Below are positions 26,914 to 35,640 of a DNA stretch of 64,000 nucleotides, in pieces. The position numbers and the translations under genes were made by a program. Below the pieces are notes generated by a model, which made no database searches, was not told the origin of the DNA, and worked only from the letters and a program-made list of their open reading frames with translations. This stretch comes from CAZIBG01 sp964536985 (GTDB lineage Bacteria; Patescibacteriota; Saccharimonadia; Saccharimonadales; AWTP1-31): contig CAZIBG010000002.1 of the NCBI GenBank assembly GCA_964536985.1, forward strand, positions 1-64,000. Direction: 5' to 3'. How positions within the stretch are numbered: the first letter of the stretch is position 1; the number at the start of each line of letters is the position of its first letter.

Positions 26914-26939
26914 TAATTATGTATCGAATGTATTCAATC

Positions 26940-26966
26940 AAAAACCCCGGACATTTCTGTCCGGGG
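26940..26966 (-). terminator. Intrinsic terminator behind riboswitch R4
   Basis: CCCCGGACA-GAAA-TGTCCGGGG (26966-26945) followed by TTTTT on the minus strand, 22 nt after the R4 aptamer. The 3' arm TGTCCGG is complementary to CCGGAC-GACA at the end of the aptamer, offering an alternative pairing for ligand control. Confidence 0.9.
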
Positions 26967-26988
26967 AAACACCACCAGCTGTCTCTCC

Positions 26989-27062
26989 TGTCGTCCGGTT
27001 ACGCTATTGGCTCATTCACGTATAAGCGTCCAGATTACTACGTGAGTTCATCGCCTACGACA
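26989..27062 (-). promoter_or_regulatory. c-di-GMP-II-like riboswitch R4
   Basis: Diverged member of the family: outer stem TGTCGT/ACGACA, pseudoknot TCACGTA/TACGTGA, inner stem ACGCT/AGCGT, then AACCGGAC. The pseudoknot sequence is completely different from R3 yet still complementary, which supports the structure. TGA after CTT is absent (CTTATA). Promoter TTGACA (27113-27108), 16 nt, TATAAA (27091-27086). Confidence 0.82.
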
Positions 27063-27122
27063 GAAATTGAGTAGGTGGTTCTTATTTTATATCCTATTGA
27101 TTAGCGTTGTCAAGTATATGAA

Positions 27123-28010
27123 CTACGCTATATGTGCGGTTTTATCTGTAGTTTGATGAGAAACACAGTGAGTTTTTTGATCACAGTTATCACATACGAG
27201 TACCAGTTTGTTGCAAGAAACTTCGGCGCAGTTGATGTATCGACTAGTCTTGCCTTGGCAATGAATACAATCACCAATATCTTTTGATTTATCGCTAAAG
27301 CGATGTGTCATGCGGTCGTCAAAAATGTGAAGTGCGCCTTCCCAGAGACCATCATCACCATACTTTTCGCCGTATTTTACGATTCCACCATCTATTTGGT
27401 ATACCTCTTTAAAGCCACGGTTCTTCATCAGGACACTAAGGGCTTCACATCGAATACCGCCCGTACAATACGTAACGATTGGCTTGTCCTTGATATCGGC
27501 ATACTTATCGCCCTCTAATTCTGTTAGGAAATCTCTGGTAGTTTGGGTGTCAGGCACAACTGCATCTTTAAATTTACCAACTGCGGCTTCATAAGCGTTT
27601 CGACCATCGAAGAAGATAACATCGTCGCGTTCATTTACTAAGGCATTAACCTGCTCTGGCTTGAGGTGTTTACCGCCACCAACTACGCCTTTATCGTTGA
27701 CTACTATCTCGTCAGGTGCGCCAAAGCTAACCAGCTCATCTCGGACTTTGACGCTGAGCCGCGGGAACTCTCGCCCGTCGCTATCGCTCCACTTATACAT
27801 GATGCCTTTGAAAATAATTGAGCGATTCATTTCTCGCTTATATTCGCGGAGGTTTTCTATATCACCACCAAGAGTTCCATTAATACCATGCTTGCTGATA
27901 ATGATGCGACCTTTTAGCTGAAGCCTGCTGCAAAGCTCCTTTTGCCAACGCATAGTAATAGCCGCGTCAGCGACAGGCACAAATTTATAGTAAAGGATAA
28001 CTTTATTCAT
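27123..28010 (-). CDS. trhO: tRNA uridine(34) hydroxylase TrhO (YceA/UPF0176, rhodanese-like)
   Basis: 295 residues: an N-terminal acylphosphatase-like part (KGRIIISKHGINGTLGG), a rhodanese domain with active cysteine in YCTGGIRCE (about 182-190), and a C-terminal cysteine cluster (CIHCQGK, CDNC) as in the family. TrhO catalyses oxygen-dependent 5-hydroxylation of U34 in tRNAs. TATAAT ends 8 nt before the ATG, so the mRNA is likely leaderless. Confidence 0.92.
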   Translation of the reverse strand: MNKVILYYKFVPVADAAITMRWQKELCSRLQLKGRIIISKHGINGTLGGDIENLREYKREMNRSIIFKGIMYKWSDSDGREFPRLSVKVRDELVSFGAPDEIVVNDKGVVGGGKHLKPEQVNALVNERDDVIFFDGRNAYEAAVGKFKDAVVPDTQTTRDFLTELEGDKYADIKDKPIVTYCTGGIRCEALSVLMKNRGFKEVYQIDGGIVKYGEKYGDDGLWEGALHIFDDRMTHRFSDKSKDIGDCIHCQGKTSRYINCAEVSCNKLVLVCDNCDQKTHCVSHQTTDKTAHIA

Positions 28011-28124
28011 CGACGTTCATTATAGCCTGTCTGAGCTAACTTGTCATCTGTTATAACAGGGGTTATACTGAATTCAAACAAGTAACGCTAATCTGATTAG
28101 CCACGATATTAGCTTAGGATAGCC

Positions 28125-29912
28125 GTGAACCAACCCAAAAAAGTATCATCAGAAGCAATGGACGAAACGCTTCGTCGATACAACCGCGAGATATTGCTGA
28201 ACAAACGATTCATGTTCCCAGCTTTTATATTGCCTGGCGTTGGTGTGGCGCTATCACAGTTTGTCCCAGTACTTTTGGTATCGCATTTGCTACAAATCTA
28301 CCAGACAACCGGCACAATTGCCCCTCAAAAACTCATTATTCAAATTGTACTAATTTATGTCGTTTGGTTCGCCGGTGAGATGGTTTATCGCCTGTCCGAG
28401 TACTGCAACGAACAAGGTGCCTACCGTGCCATGAAGCACTTGTATAGCCAAGCGATGGAGGAGCTACTCCATAGAGACATGGCATTCTTTAACGACAACT
28501 TTGCGGGATCTATCACAAAACGTGCCCTTGATTACGGCGCAAGTTTTGAGGATTATGCAGATAAAATCGGCAAGAACTTTGCCACGTTTGTCATAACCTT
28601 CATTTTCAGTGTCATTGTATTATTCAGATTCTCGCCGTGGATACCATTAGTTTTATTTGTATTGTTTGCCATTACGCTTCGAGGAAGTTTCTTCTTTTTG
28701 CGTAGACGTTTACCGATAGTGTTGCAGCGAAATGCCGCATACAACGAATCAGCAGGCGTATTAGCGGATGTTGTTGCTAACGTAAACACCGTCAAGACAT
28801 TCGGAAGCGAAGAACAAGAGCTGTCCCGCTATCGAGATACAGTTAAGAAACAGATGGATCTACGTTTGAAGTCGTGGAGATACTGGAACGAACGCCACGA
28901 TATGTTTGTATCTCCTATGTATGTATTAATCAATGTTCTTGGCTTATGCCTGGCCATTTATGTTGGTCAGAAATCTACCGTAAATTCTGCAGCTATTTTT
29001 GTGACATTTAACTATATAGCCCTTATAACTCGTACTCTTTGGGAACTTGGTCCAATTTACGTCGGTGTGGAGCGCTCTATAAGTAACGCCGCAGAACACG
29101 TCGAGCCACTACTGCATGAATCACGAGTCAACGACTATCCGCACGCTGTCGATTTAAAAGTCAAAAACTCGGAGATAGAGTTCAGAAATGTCAGCTTTTA
29201 TTATGAATCCAAAGCCGATCAAGCCTTATTTAAGAATCTCAACCTTACCGTTAAGCCCGGCCAGAAGATTGGTCTAGTTGGACATAGTGGTGGGGGCAAG
29301 ACAACTATCACTAAACTGCTTCTCCGCTTCATGGATATTCAAGGCGGCCAGATACTTATAGACGGTCAAAATGTTGCAAGCGTGACTCAACAGAGTCTGC
29401 GTAGAAGCATAGCTTATGTACCACAAGAACCCCTGTTATTTCACCGATCCTTGGCCGACAACATCAGTTACGGTAAAAGTGGTGCCTCAAAAAAGGACGT
29501 ACAAATGGCTGCTAAAAAGTCACACGCCGCAGAATTTATCGATCAATTACCCGATGGCTTCGAAACGCTTGTAGGTGAACGAGGAGTCAAGCTGTCTGGC
29601 GGCCAGCGGCAACGAATTGCTATTGCTCGGGCAATACTAAAAGATGCCCCCATACTAGTACTCGATGAAGCAACCAGCGCCCTGGACAGCGAGAGCGAAA
29701 TCCTAATCCAGAAAGCACTGTGGCAGCTCATGGAAGGCCGTACGGCAATTGTCATTGCTCACCGCTTAAGTACCATTCAGAAAATGGACAGAATTATCGT
29801 ACTCGATCAAGGTCAGATTATCGAGGATGGATCACATCAAGAACTCCTTAAAAACAAGGGTAAGTACGCCGAGCTTTGGGCACATCAATCGGGTGGTTTC
29901 ATAGAAGAATAA
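28125..29912 (+). CDS. ABC exporter half-transporter 1
   Basis: 595 residues starting at GTG: six-span ABC membrane domain (about 30-325) and a C-terminal ATPase with Walker A GHSGGGKTT (about 386), Q-loop PQEP, signature LSGGQRQRIAIARA (about 489) and Walker B ILVLDEATSALDSE. Type IV exporters move lipids, peptides or drugs outward; the cargo is unknown. Its last third is very similar to the next ABC protein (GRTAIVIAHRLSTIQKMDRI, KNKGKYAELWAHQSGGF), so the two are duplicates and may form a heterodimer. Confidence 0.9.
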   Translation: MNQPKKVSSEAMDETLRRYNREILLNKRFMFPAFILPGVGVALSQFVPVLLVSHLLQIYQTTGTIAPQKLIIQIVLIYVVWFAGEMVYRLSEYCNEQGAYRAMKHLYSQAMEELLHRDMAFFNDNFAGSITKRALDYGASFEDYADKIGKNFATFVITFIFSVIVLFRFSPWIPLVLFVLFAITLRGSFFFLRRRLPIVLQRNAAYNESAGVLADVVANVNTVKTFGSEEQELSRYRDTVKKQMDLRLKSWRYWNERHDMFVSPMYVLINVLGLCLAIYVGQKSTVNSAAIFVTFNYIALITRTLWELGPIYVGVERSISNAAEHVEPLLHESRVNDYPHAVDLKVKNSEIEFRNVSFYYESKADQALFKNLNLTVKPGQKIGLVGHSGGGKTTITKLLLRFMDIQGGQILIDGQNVASVTQQSLRRSIAYVPQEPLLFHRSLADNISYGKSGASKKDVQMAAKKSHAAEFIDQLPDGFETLVGERGVKLSGGQRQRIAIARAILKDAPILVLDEATSALDSESEILIQKALWQLMEGRTAIVIAHRLSTIQKMDRIIVLDQGQIIEDGSHQELLKNKGKYAELWAHQSGGFIEE

Positions 29913-29997
29913 TGATTTATTAAATCACCCCTTGTCATCAGAGGTACGCTTATGGTAGAGTGTAAAAATCATTATTAACGAAAAGGGCGGCCCAACC

Positions 29998-30057
29998 ATG
30001 CACAGCATGAAACAACTATATTCTCCATCAGCGGTCGCTCACATCGTGACTCGCTAG
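29998..30057 (+). CDS. 19-residue leader peptide before ABC exporter 2 (putative)
   Basis: The 222-bp gap before the second ABC gene carries TTGTCA and TAGAGT promoter-like boxes about 18 nt apart (29934-29963), an AGGGCGG site and a frame MHSMKQLYSPSAVAHIVTR ending TAG. Further down, the Shine-Dalgarno AGGAGG of the ABC gene sits in the loop of a small CAGC/GCTG hairpin (30116-30128). Leader peptides in front of transporter genes can sense ribosome stalling; this is inference from layout. Confidence 0.4.
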   Translation: MHSMKQLYSPSAVAHIVTR

Positions 30058-30134
30058 TCGAAAACGATAGTAAAAAACTTCAAAACAAAACAATAATACC
30101 AAGTTAGAACCACTGCAGCAGGAGGCTGTCAGCT

Positions 30135-31922
30135 ATGAAAAAAGTTATCGACAATACCAACAGGGAGACATTCCGTCTTTACTGGAAATTCGCATGGAAT
30201 CATAAATCGTACGTAATTGGCTCTATTATCATGAGTTCTTTATTCGTACTTTTGTACCGCTATCTGCCGCCCCTAATTGTATCTAAGATTTTGGATAGAA
30301 TTAATACAGGCGACTTTGTTAAAGGCGACCTTGTGGGCTCGTTCGGAGCACTCCTATTAAGCTACGCCCTTGTAGTATTCGGCGGCGGCGTACTCGCAGG
30401 CCGCGTCTTAAACTATATTGTTTGGAAGCTCGAAATGAATGTCATGGCCGATATCCACCGACACATCTTTAATCACCTCCTAGAACAGAGCAACAATTTC
30501 CATGCTAACCGATTTGGTGGCTCGTTAGTTAGTCAGACTAACAAATTTGCAGGTGGATATATAAGGATGTACGACACACTAATCTTTCAAACAATTTCGT
30601 TGGTGCTGTCGTTTGTATTTAGTGTAGTTATTCTATACCCAAGAGCTCCTGGTGTAGCCCTATTCTTAGTTGTGTTTTCTATCCTGTTTATTGTTATCGC
30701 AATTAGCATCACAAAAAAAGTTCGTGAGATGTCTACTATTTGGGCGCAAAAACAAACCCGTCAAACGGGCTATCTAGCCGATGCCGTATCCAATGTAATT
30801 GCCGTGAAGAGTTTTGCGAGACTAAAGTTTGAGAATAATAGATTCATCAAAGCCACTAATGAGACCAGGAAGGCCATGGATGATACGAGAAAAGTAAGCA
30901 TTAGCCGCGAGCTGGTTTTCTCATCTTCTAATGGGATCCTTTTGACTTGCAGTCTTGCTATAGCCGTTGCTGGCGTAGTGTTATACGACTACAACGTTGC
31001 TACCGTCTTCTTAGTATTTAGCTATATCGGAATTATTGCCGAAAACTTGTGGGTTTTCAGTAACCACTCGTTGAAGAATATCAATAATGCACTTGGTGAC
31101 GCATACGATATGACAAAAATATTAGCTATCACACCGAGCATACAAGATCCACTCCTGCCGCTTAAGCTTTCTGAAGATAAAGGAAATGTTGATTTCAAGA
31201 ACATCACATTCACCCATGCCGATAACGACCGAGCCCTGTTTAATAACTTAAGCCTCAGCATAAAACCGGGTGAAAAGATTGGCCTAGTTGGGCATTCGGG
31301 CAGCGGCAAGACAACCATTACTAGCCTGATCCTTCGATTCGCAGACTTGGACGCCGGGACAATCGAAGTTGACGGCCAAGATATTTCACAAATTAAACAA
31401 TCCGACCTACGATCAAAAATAACCTACGTTCCACAAGAACCCTTAATGTTCCACCGCACCATTGCCGAAAACATAGCATACGGCAATCCAAAAGCCACAC
31501 AAGAACAAATCACCGCAATCGCCAAGCTGGCTAATGCTCATGAGTTCATTCATACCCTTCCGCTCGGCTACGATACGTTGGTCGGAGAGAGAGGCGTTAA
31601 GCTTTCGGGTGGTCAGCGCCAACGTATCGCCATTGCTCGAGCAATGATTAAGAACGCACCGATCTTAGTTCTTGACGAGGCGACTAGTGCCCTAGATTCA
31701 GAAAGTGAAAAGCTAATCCAGCAAGCACTATGGAAACTCATGGAAGGCCGCACGGCAATTGTTATTGCCCATCGTCTAAGTACTATCCAGAAGATGGACA
31801 GGATCATAGTACTCGATCGCGGCAAGATACTAGAACAAGGTACTCACGATCAACTCCTAAAGAACAAAGGCAAGTATGCCGAACTTTGGGCTCACCAATC
31901 CGGCGGATTTATAGAGGATTAA
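30135..31922 (+). CDS. ABC exporter half-transporter 2
   Basis: 595 residues, same layout as its upstream neighbour: six-span domain then ATPase with GHSGSGKTT, VPQEPLMFH, LSGGQRQRIAIARAM and LVLDEATSALDSES. The start has a strong AGGAGG site. The C-terminal part is almost the same as ABC exporter 1, pointing to duplication followed by divergence of the membrane domain. The next ABC gene begins 2 nt after its stop. Confidence 0.9.
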   Translation: MKKVIDNTNRETFRLYWKFAWNHKSYVIGSIIMSSLFVLLYRYLPPLIVSKILDRINTGDFVKGDLVGSFGALLLSYALVVFGGGVLAGRVLNYIVWKLEMNVMADIHRHIFNHLLEQSNNFHANRFGGSLVSQTNKFAGGYIRMYDTLIFQTISLVLSFVFSVVILYPRAPGVALFLVVFSILFIVIAISITKKVREMSTIWAQKQTRQTGYLADAVSNVIAVKSFARLKFENNRFIKATNETRKAMDDTRKVSISRELVFSSSNGILLTCSLAIAVAGVVLYDYNVATVFLVFSYIGIIAENLWVFSNHSLKNINNALGDAYDMTKILAITPSIQDPLLPLKLSEDKGNVDFKNITFTHADNDRALFNNLSLSIKPGEKIGLVGHSGSGKTTITSLILRFADLDAGTIEVDGQDISQIKQSDLRSKITYVPQEPLMFHRTIAENIAYGNPKATQEQITAIAKLANAHEFIHTLPLGYDTLVGERGVKLSGGQRQRIAIARAMIKNAPILVLDEATSALDSESEKLIQQALWKLMEGRTAIVIAHRLSTIQKMDRIIVLDRGKILEQGTHDQLLKNKGKYAELWAHQSGGFIED

Positions 31923-31923
31923 T

Positions 31924-33687
31924 ATGAAAAAATTTGATAACATGAATGCCTCCAAAAAAGCATTACTGTTCATCATGAAGAAGCATAAACGATTCTTCAT
32001 AACTGAGACATTGCTAGTTGTCACAGCTACATTGCCGCTGTCATTAATGACGCTTATTCCGGCACGCATTGCGGGAGCGGTCTTTAGTGGTAACTCAAAG
32101 CAATTACTAATAGAGTCTGTGATCTTCTGTTTGCTGGGATGGATCCACGCCATTTTCTGGAACAAAGCAGATTTGTACTACGTAAAGAATACTTACCCAT
32201 TGTTCTATGACTTGGGTCAGGAAACATTCGAATATGTACTAGATAAAGAATATCCAGCGTTTGTTGCCAGTAGTCCGTCTAAAATGGCACAGTACACCAA
32301 CGAGCTAAGGGACAACGTCGATCGAATATGGTCGAGCATTCACTGGGGATATATAGGCTTTGCATTCCAGGTACCGGCAATCATGATCATTTCGCTCAAG
32401 GTAAGTTGGGTTCAATCAGTCATATACCTACTTAGTGTAATGCTAATGGTAATTGTGTTAGTTCGAAGATCGGCACGACTTAACACTCTTACAGATAAGA
32501 TGTTCACCCAGGACAGTAATCTAAACTCGGTAGTGATTGATTCGCTGACCAACTTTGTTAACGTTAAATCGTTCAATGCCGAGCGTAAAGAGATTGATCA
32601 GTACGCCGGTCTAATTGTCACATCTAAAAAGAAGTATGACGTGGCCAATACTGCCTACATGATGTTCTGGTTTGCTGCGTCCATAGTGATTCGATTTATC
32701 ACCTGGCCGCTCATCCTAGCCAGCACATACTTACTGTTTTCCCGTAAGCAGATTAGCGCTGAACAAGTAGTTCTATCTATATCGGTTCTGATAAGTCTGA
32801 CTGAATTTGTATGGGGACTTGTAGATCGAATTGCAAATGCCAAGAAGAACTTCTCAAAAATGCAGAATGGATACCATTATCTTGCAAAGAACGAACAGAT
32901 ATTTGGTGATGGCAAGTCTAAAAACAAAGATAAAAAATCTGCTCCAAGCTTTGAATCTACATTAACGTTGCAAGACTTAAGTTTTGCCTACCCTGACCGA
33001 CCAGAGGAATTTGTCTTGCAAGACCTAAATCTAACCATCAATAAGAATGAGAAAATTGGAATAGTCGGCAAGAGTGGAAGTGGAAAATCTACCCTCGTAA
33101 AATTGCTGCTTGGTTTTTACGACTATAGCGAAGGGAGCATACAGTTAGATGGCCAATCGGCAACAAAGCATGACCTTTCAATGCTCAATTCTTACGTGCC
33201 CCAAGACACATCACTGTTCCAGCAAACAATCAGCTATAACATAGCCTATGCAAAACAATCAAAAGCAACTGAATCCGAGATTGTTACTGCAGCAAAAAAA
33301 GCACATGCCCATGAGTTCATAATGAACCTTAAGGATGGATATGACACGTTGGTCGGTGAACGTGGTGTGAAGTTGAGTCTTGGACAACGACAGCGAATTG
33401 CGATTGCACGAGCCTTTCTAAAGAATTCCGAACTTCTAATTTTAGATGAAGCAACCAGTGCTCTTGATAGCAAGACGGAAGCCAATATACAAAGTGCCCT
33501 AGAGGAACTTTGGCAAGATAAGACTGTTATTGCTATCGCTCACCGATTGTCGACCCTCAATAATGTTGACCGTATTGTGGTAGTAGATAACGGTAAAATC
33601 GTGGAAGTTGGAACAAAAGATCAGCTACTTGCTATGAACGGTGTATTCACTTCACTATGGAATCAGCAAAAGAACGGCCTGCTATAA
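31924..33687 (+). CDS. ABC exporter half-transporter 3 with altered signature
   Basis: 587 residues. The membrane domain (about 30-320) precedes an ATPase with Walker A GKSGSGKST (about 381) and Walker B LLILDEATSALDS. The signature reads LSLGQRQRIAIARAF (about 483): the first glycine of LSGGQ is leucine. Its sequence is more distant from the first two. It is cotranscribed with exporter 2. Whether it pairs with 1 or 2 is not known. Confidence 0.88.
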   Translation: MKKFDNMNASKKALLFIMKKHKRFFITETLLVVTATLPLSLMTLIPARIAGAVFSGNSKQLLIESVIFCLLGWIHAIFWNKADLYYVKNTYPLFYDLGQETFEYVLDKEYPAFVASSPSKMAQYTNELRDNVDRIWSSIHWGYIGFAFQVPAIMIISLKVSWVQSVIYLLSVMLMVIVLVRRSARLNTLTDKMFTQDSNLNSVVIDSLTNFVNVKSFNAERKEIDQYAGLIVTSKKKYDVANTAYMMFWFAASIVIRFITWPLILASTYLLFSRKQISAEQVVLSISVLISLTEFVWGLVDRIANAKKNFSKMQNGYHYLAKNEQIFGDGKSKNKDKKSAPSFESTLTLQDLSFAYPDRPEEFVLQDLNLTINKNEKIGIVGKSGSGKSTLVKLLLGFYDYSEGSIQLDGQSATKHDLSMLNSYVPQDTSLFQQTISYNIAYAKQSKATESEIVTAAKKAHAHEFIMNLKDGYDTLVGERGVKLSLGQRQRIAIARAFLKNSELLILDEATSALDSKTEANIQSALEELWQDKTVIAIAHRLSTLNNVDRIVVVDNGKIVEVGTKDQLLAMNGVFTSLWNQQKNGLL

Positions 33688-33699
33688 GCAGGCCGTTCT
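33671..33699 (-). terminator. Hairpin at the convergent end of the ABC and L25 genes
   Basis: AGAACGGCCTGC (33671-33682) pairs with GCAGGCCGTTCT (33688-33699) over 12 bp, with the ABC stop codon in the loop. On the minus strand it is followed by TTTGCTGATT, so it most likely ends the L25 transcript. Confidence 0.7.
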
Positions 33700-33718
33700 G
33701 GGCGAAATACCTTAGGTA

Positions 33719-34381
33719 TTATTCTTTGGTTTCTTCGGCTGGTGCGTCGCCACCGTTTGTGGCAGGAACAGCACTGGCGTCGCCTTCGGCTGCTTCTTCG
33801 GCTTCAGCTTCTTCTGAAATCTGTGCCTTTGTTTCTTCGATAACTGCAATTGGATGATCAAGCTCAGTGAGCATTTCAATTCCCTTTGGAAGTACGATGT
33901 CGGCAACTGTTAGCTTATCGCCAATTTCAGTTAGTCCACTCGCATCTACAGTCAATTCATCGATAAGATCACGCGGAAGTGCTTCGATGTCGACAACATC
34001 AAGCTGGCGAATGACCATGAGGCCAGCTTTTTCTGCTGGAATCTCACCAGTTAGATGGACTGGGACTTCTGTCTGTTGTTTTTCGTCGGCTGCGATTGCA
34101 TTAAAGACGACGTGTAGAACTGTATGCTTGCGCGGCTCGAACTCAACATCTTTGATAAGTGCCATGTATTTCTTGGATCCGACAGTTAGGTTAACTGGAT
34201 GGTGTTTTCCGGCAGACTGGTAAACCTTAACAATATCGCCAGATTTTGCCATTACATGAACGGAGTCTTTGCCGTGGTCATGGATAACGGCGGGGATCTG
34301 TCCACCTGCACGCATTTGATTAAGACCTTTTCCAAGGACTTCTCGTTTTTCTAATGCTAAACTAATTTCTTCGCTGCTCAT
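33719..34381 (-). CDS. rplY: Ribosomal protein bL25 (CTC form)
   Basis: 220 residues: an L25 domain that binds 5S rRNA (about 5-95; LGKGLNQMRAGGQIPAVIH, HPVNLTV, VEFEPRKHTVLHVVF) and the C-terminal TL5 domain (about 100-190; VPVHLTGEIPAEKAG, IEALPRDLIDELTVD), ending in a low-complexity Glu/Ala tail. AAGGGAT precedes the ATG. The gene stands alone. Confidence 0.95.
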   Translation of the reverse strand: MSSEEISLALEKREVLGKGLNQMRAGGQIPAVIHDHGKDSVHVMAKSGDIVKVYQSAGKHHPVNLTVGSKKYMALIKDVEFEPRKHTVLHVVFNAIAADEKQQTEVPVHLTGEIPAEKAGLMVIRQLDVVDIEALPRDLIDELTVDASGLTEIGDKLTVADIVLPKGIEMLTELDHPIAVIEETKAQISEEAEAEEAAEGDASAVPATNGGDAPAEETKE

Positions 34382-34494
34382 TCTGTATCCCTTCGTTGAT
34401 CAATAGCATTCAATATTCGATACATCTAGTATATCAAAGAAGTTAAGCAGGGCCGTTGTCGAATCTACCAACAGAAGTAAGGTACAATGTAGTA

Positions 34495-35148
34495 ATGTTT
34501 AATATCGAAAGTATCATATCAGCGGGCGGAATATTTTTAATCGCGGCAATCATCTTTGCAGAATCAGGGCTTTTGGTTGGATTTTTCCTTCCTGGAGACA
34601 CCCTACTGTTTGGAGCTGGTCTGGCAGCATCACAAGGTAAATTCTCTTTGATCTGGCTCATTGTGGCCGTAGTTATCGCCGCAATTGTAGGTGATAATGT
34701 TGGTTATAGTATCGGGCGACGAGCTGGACCACGGATCTTTAAGAAGAAAGATGGAATTTTATTCCGCCAAGAGTACCTGCAAAAGTCCGAAGAGTTTTAT
34801 GAAAAGCATGGCGGGAAGACAATTATTCTAGCCCGGTTCACTCCTATTGTTAGAACTTTCGCACCGGTTGTCGCTGGTGCCGGGAAAATGTCCCGCGAAA
34901 AGTTCATGTTCTATAACGTCATCGGCGGAGTAGTTTGGGGTGCCGGGATGTCAATCCTTGGATATGTTATCGGCGCTCGAATACCACACCTAGATAAGTA
35001 CATCGAGGTTGTCATTTTTGGCGTTATGGCGCTCAGCATCCTGCTAGCTTTTGCACACCTCATGAAGGATCCTAAGACTCGAACCATGGTAATCGAAGGC
35101 TGTAAATCTTGGCTTCGCAAAATCTTCCTCAATAAAAAGGTCGACTAG
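34495..35148 (+). CDS. DedA/SNARE-associated (VTT-domain) membrane protein
   Basis: 217 residues from the ATG at 34495, where TACAAT (34483-34488) ends 6 nt upstream; the ATG at 34456 would lie before this promoter. VTT hallmarks are present: FLPGDTLLFGAG (about 32-43), GDNVGYSIGRRAG, and ARFTPIVRTFAPVVAGAG (about 119-136). DedA proteins translocate undecaprenyl phosphate or phospholipids across the inner membrane. It overlaps the convergent gene by 4 nt. Confidence 0.9.
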   Translation: MFNIESIISAGGIFLIAAIIFAESGLLVGFFLPGDTLLFGAGLAASQGKFSLIWLIVAVVIAAIVGDNVGYSIGRRAGPRIFKKKDGILFRQEYLQKSEEFYEKHGGKTIILARFTPIVRTFAPVVAGAGKMSREKFMFYNVIGGVVWGAGMSILGYVIGARIPHLDKYIEVVIFGVMALSILLAFAHLMKDPKTRTMVIEGCKSWLRKIFLNKKVD

Positions 35149-35633
35149 GCACTGACTGTATGGGCTGCAGCTAATAGTTGCTGTTTTAGTACAAATTCCA
35201 CCAGCGGTTCACAGCGACGCATCTGTCCAATGATGTGCATATTCTCTAGAACTGACTCCTCGGGTACGAACTGACGCAAATCAACCTGGTCAGGCTCAAT
35301 CTCCAATGCTTCAGGAAGTTCGGTAACTTGGGCAGCTTCCGTCAGGAAATTAAATATTGTACTGCCACGTACCACCGTTTCGGCATGGGCAAGATACTTG
35401 CCTACGGGTCGATACAATCTTGTTAGACGCTGGGCCTGTTTAGCGGCCGTTGTGCGTGGGTCAAGCATATCAGCCTCTAATGTCGGGAAATCGCGTCCAA
35501 CAGGTAGATCAATCTGTCTAGAAAGATCATCATCTGCAAATTGGAAAGTCGCCTTGTGTAGTTCTGGAAATCGCAAGGCGTGCAAAGACAATAGAAATAT
35601 ATGCCCAGCTTCTTGCTCTTTAGTTCCGATCAT
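35145..35633 (-). CDS. Unknown 162-residue protein
   Basis: No signal peptide or membrane span; acidic and helical in appearance. Not recognised. It begins 8 nt after the uvrA stop (minus strand), so it probably rides on the uvrA transcript. Confidence 0.55.
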   Translation of the reverse strand: MIGTKEQEAGHIFLLSLHALRFPELHKATFQFADDDLSRQIDLPVGRDFPTLEADMLDPRTTAAKQAQRLTRLYRPVGKYLAHAETVVRGSTIFNFLTEAAQVTELPEALEIEPDQVDLRQFVPEESVLENMHIIGQMRRCEPLVEFVLKQQLLAAAHTVSA

Positions 35634-35640
35634 CGAAATA

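Noticed and set aside
26791..27062. c-di-AMP (ydaO) or SAM-II riboswitch as the identity of the repeated leader
   Set aside because: A CGGGGAGC-like stretch in R5 first suggested ydaO, but the TTGG...CTTGA...GAGTCAGTAG...AACCG order and the pseudoknot crossing fit c-di-GMP-II much better.
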